Shown here one piece after another: positions 61,571 through 64,000 of a stretch of DNA of 64,000 nt. Every line of letters starts with the position of its first letter. Position 1 is the first letter of the stretch. Below the pieces are notes generated by a model, which did no database searches, was not told the DNA's origin, and saw nothing but the letters and a program-made list of their open reading frames with translations. Origin of the DNA: Cristatella mucedo. Lineage: Eukaryota > Bryozoa > Phylactolaemata > Cristatellidae. The stretch lies in the NCBI GenBank assembly GCA_009760855.2, contig WPIO01000010.1, positions 2,830,001-2,894,000 of the forward strand. The letters run 5' to 3'. Made by a program: the position numbers and the translations under genes.

Positions 61571-61735
61571 AGCAAATATAACAGCCTCATTTTTATTGCG
61601 ACAGAAGAGATTTAACGGCTATCTCCACCGCTTGTGGTGGGCAGTAAAGGTTCACCCACTGCTAGACTGGAACCTAAAGCCGCGATCGTGAAGAGAAAGC
61701 ACCATACCTCATGGACTAAAAGAGCCGTGAATGAT
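61571..61735 (-). mobile_element. SINE2 copy next to LINE-B tail
   Basis: The reverse strand has CATGAGGTATGGTGCTTTC, GGTTCCAGTCTAGCAGTGGG, CCACCACAAGCGGTGG and AATGAGGCTGTTATATTTG. Confidence 0.68.
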
Positions 61736-61772
61736 TTTACTAACCTCGTGATCCTAACCAGCTTTCTATCGA

Positions 61773-63314
61773 CATCATGATAATGCATTTGATATAGTGC
61801 CCTCTGAGAACTCAATCTCTCCCAAGGGACTTTAGTTTCCTGAAAAGGAAGCATGATAAAATAGTTAGTGGTACAATGCTCAATGAAAAAACATAACATG
61901 GTAAGGAGTGACATGCACGGGATTAGCATGCAAGAATGATTAGTGGCAGCATGCACAGTGTCAGCACGCATAGGCACGTAATGGACGAATCACATGGATC
62001 CACTAAATACTGAGATAAATAGGTGCGTTTTAGTTTCTTTTTAAATGTGGTTAAGTCAGGGGATGTTGTGACACAAGTCGGACGTGAGCTCCAGGCTTTG
62101 AGAATATACGAACTGAAGGCACGGTCTCTAAAGGATTTGAGATTTGTAAGAGGTATAGGTAAACAGTTAGATGTCAAAAAGCGAGTGATGCAATACTTAG
62201 CCTGGTAGGGGAGTAGATCTGATAGGTAGGCTGGAGCTAAAAAATGATGAGACCTAAAAGTGAGCGACAAAACCTTAAAGTCGATCCATTGCTTGACTGG
62301 GAGCCAGTGCAGGTCGGCGAGAGGTGGTGTGATGTGGCAACTGTGACGCTCACGACAGATAAGCCTAGCCGTAGAGTTTTGCACCAGCTGTAAGCGCCTG
62401 ATTGCATAGGCCGGTAGATCAGCAAGCAGTGAGGTACAGAAGTTGAGACGGATGTCAAAATGCAAGGATCAGTTTAGATGTGGTATCCCTGTCTAAGCGA
62501 CTCCGAATTTCAGAGATGCTATCTAGCTGGAAGTAGGCAGATTTGACTGTGGAGCTGATGTGGTCGTCTAACGAGAGGTCACTTTGGATCATGACACCTA
62601 GATTTCGAGCTGATTCAACGGAAGATTTGCTGGCGGAGCCAATTTTGAGCGTCAGCCTTTCCAATTTCCGAATCACACTGGGTTTGCCCATAACTAGTAA
62701 GTTAGTTTTACCATCGTTTAGTTTTAGAAAATTGGCTGCCATCCATGTGCGGATGTCATCAATACATGCTGCAAGTGAGTTGAGAGAATTCGAGGTGCTC
62801 GAAGGCTGGGAGGGATCAAAGCAAAGGTACAACTGATTGTCATCCGCATAGAAGTGAAAGCCTAGATTTTGCTTGGCAATCACATCAGCAAGATGGAGAG
62901 TATAAACCGTGAAAAGAACCGGACCTAGCACGGAGCCCTGAGGTACCACATATTTCAGAGGTACCTCGGATGATCTTCGTCCATTCACGTCAATACTCTG
63001 GAGTCCCACTGAGATAGGACCTGAATCATTGCAGAACAGTGCCAGTGATGCCCAGGCACGATGAGAGGCGCTCTAGACAAATTTTGTGATCGATAGTATC
63101 AAAAGCTGCCGAAAGATTGAGCGAAACAAGCAGAAAAACTCTACCTATGTCTGCATTCCTAAGTAGGTCGTTGTACACCCTAAGCAATGCTGACTCTGTG
63201 GAGTGATTAGCTCTAAAGCCAGACTGGAACTTACTAGCAAGTTACTTACTAGCAGTTTTGAAGTTTCGATATATGAGTTCAGCTGGTCCGCCACGACCCG
63301 TTCCAGTGTCTTTG
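61773..63314 (-). mobile_element. LINE-B (CR1/L2-like) body: reverse transcriptase to 3' tail, decayed
   Basis: Read from right to left it encodes LERVVADQLNSYIETSK, a FQSGFRANHSTE-like block, VPQGSVLGPVLF, the catalytic FHFYADDNQLY (YADD at 62839-62850), a WMAANFLKLNDGKTN block, then the C-terminal HWLPVKQ and FRDRAFSSYILKAW regions, a 3' UTR, and the tail beginning at 61773. These are hallmarks of CR1/L2-clade non-LTR reverse transcriptases, which copy their RNA at the target site. It is defective: a TGA where the family has Trp and a frame change near 63010-63040, and another frame change near 62455-62465. Confidence 0.85.
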
Positions 63315-63727
63315 AACTGCTGCATCAGTTTCAGCCTGTTCGCGCCCTGTGTAGACAATAAATTAGCTGTTCCATTCCTCCGCTTAAAGACCGTTGGCGA
63401 CAGAAGCTTTAGCTCTGCAGGTCCTAGACTGTGGAAATCGCTTCCACAATTCTTACGCAACGACAACTACTCTCCTACTGCCGACTATGGCTCCTCCTTT
63501 TCAGCAGTTCTGAGCTTCTATTTCCATGCTACTCACTACCTCAACTGCTCTCCTGACTCTGCTATGCTTCCCACTTTCTCTTTGTTGCGTGAGACGAAGT
63601 CTGTTGGCTACCGAATGCGTACCGAAAGCCGCTTAGGCTGTGAATGCGATATAAAAAACTCTCCTGTATAACACCCACATGGTCTTTATGACTTTGCGGA
63701 GTTACAGACGGAGATACATGCATTTAA
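63315..63727 (+). mobile_element. LINE-A 3' end inserted into LINE-B
   Basis: It encodes a CR1-like C-terminal stretch (DNKLAVPFLRLKTVGDRSFS, then GPRLWKSLPQFLRND), followed by a 3' UTR and an end at GGAGATACATGCATTT. The same sequence occurs at 5865-6305. It lies in opposite orientation to LINE-B and interrupts its reverse transcriptase between the NYRPVSLLP and KTLERVV blocks, so it is the younger insertion. Confidence 0.8.
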
Positions 63728-64000
63728 TAGCAATGGTAGAAGGGAGACTGGGCGGTAGTTCCTTAAGTTCTCTTTGTCTAGTGTCGCTTTCTTGAGAAGT
63801 GGCTTGACTACAGCTTTTTTGAAAGATGCTGGGACATGACCTGAGGCTAATGACATATTAATGATGTTAGTTGTGCATGGCAACAGCAGATCAACGCAAG
63901 GTAGGAGCAGGACAGTGGAAATAAAGTCCAGAGGACTTGTTGTCTTCTTTGATTGAGATTCGAACTTTAGGACTAGATCACTAGTGACCTGCTTAAATGC
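63728..64000 (-). mobile_element. LINE-B reverse transcriptase, upstream part (cut by window edge)
   Basis: The minus strand encodes [20 protein letters not shown] and [13 protein letters not shown], the conserved palm entry of CR1/L2 reverse transcriptases. It continues beyond position 64000 and is separated from the rest of the enzyme by the inserted LINE-A end at 63315-63727. Confidence 0.82.

Noticed and set aside
62455-63009. Intact reverse transcriptase gene
   Set aside because: A stop replaces a conserved Trp and frame changes occur on both sides, so the element is dead.

Overview
This is a metazoan nuclear DNA window, most likely from a marine invertebrate. The grounds are short coding exons split by kilobase introns with GT-AG borders, long dinucleotide arrays, tRNA-headed SINEs, and truncated CR1/L2-like LINEs ending in (ATT)n. 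The species cannot be fixed from the sequence, and there is nothing prokaryotic here (no operons, ribosome binding sites or CRISPR).

The left 38.8 kb is dominated by one minus-strand gene for a type II transmembrane collagen resembling the membrane-associated collagens (MACIT, types XIII/XXIII/XXV). Exon 1 (38755-38402) encodes a cytosolic head, one membrane span and the start of a stalk. Ten further exons, from 32329 down to 2645, encode about 115 Gly-X-Y triplets. All are joined in phase 0 except the first collagenous exon, which needs one base from an earlier exon; a candidate for that exon lies at 36642-36522. The gene runs off the left edge, so its C-terminus is missing. Its introns are packed with microsatellites, SINEs and LINE 3' ends, and one LINE copy begins at position +3 of a splice donor.

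From 37.2 to about 50 kb the sequence is GC- and CpG-rich with no long dinucleotide arrays except a TA/CA cluster at 43.7-44.7 kb. The first CpG-rich block covers collagen exon 1. The next (41.4-43.6 kb) has no gene I can defend.

The right part (50-64 kb) is AT-richer. It holds a predicted two-exon gene for a 308-residue coiled-coil protein (53177-54947, plus strand), a 134-codon open frame with a perfect start context (60104-59700, minus strand), and at the right edge a decayed CR1/L2-like LINE with a YADD reverse transcriptase, itself split by the 3' end of a second LINE family.

Four repeat families recur: LINE-B (CR1/L2-like, ATT tail), LINE-A (ATTAC tail), SINE1 (tRNA head, tail similar to LINE-B) and SINE2 (tRNA head, seven clear copies all on the minus strand). 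The shared SINE1/LINE-B tail suggests that LINE-B machinery mobilises SINE1. The family names are mine, for this window only.
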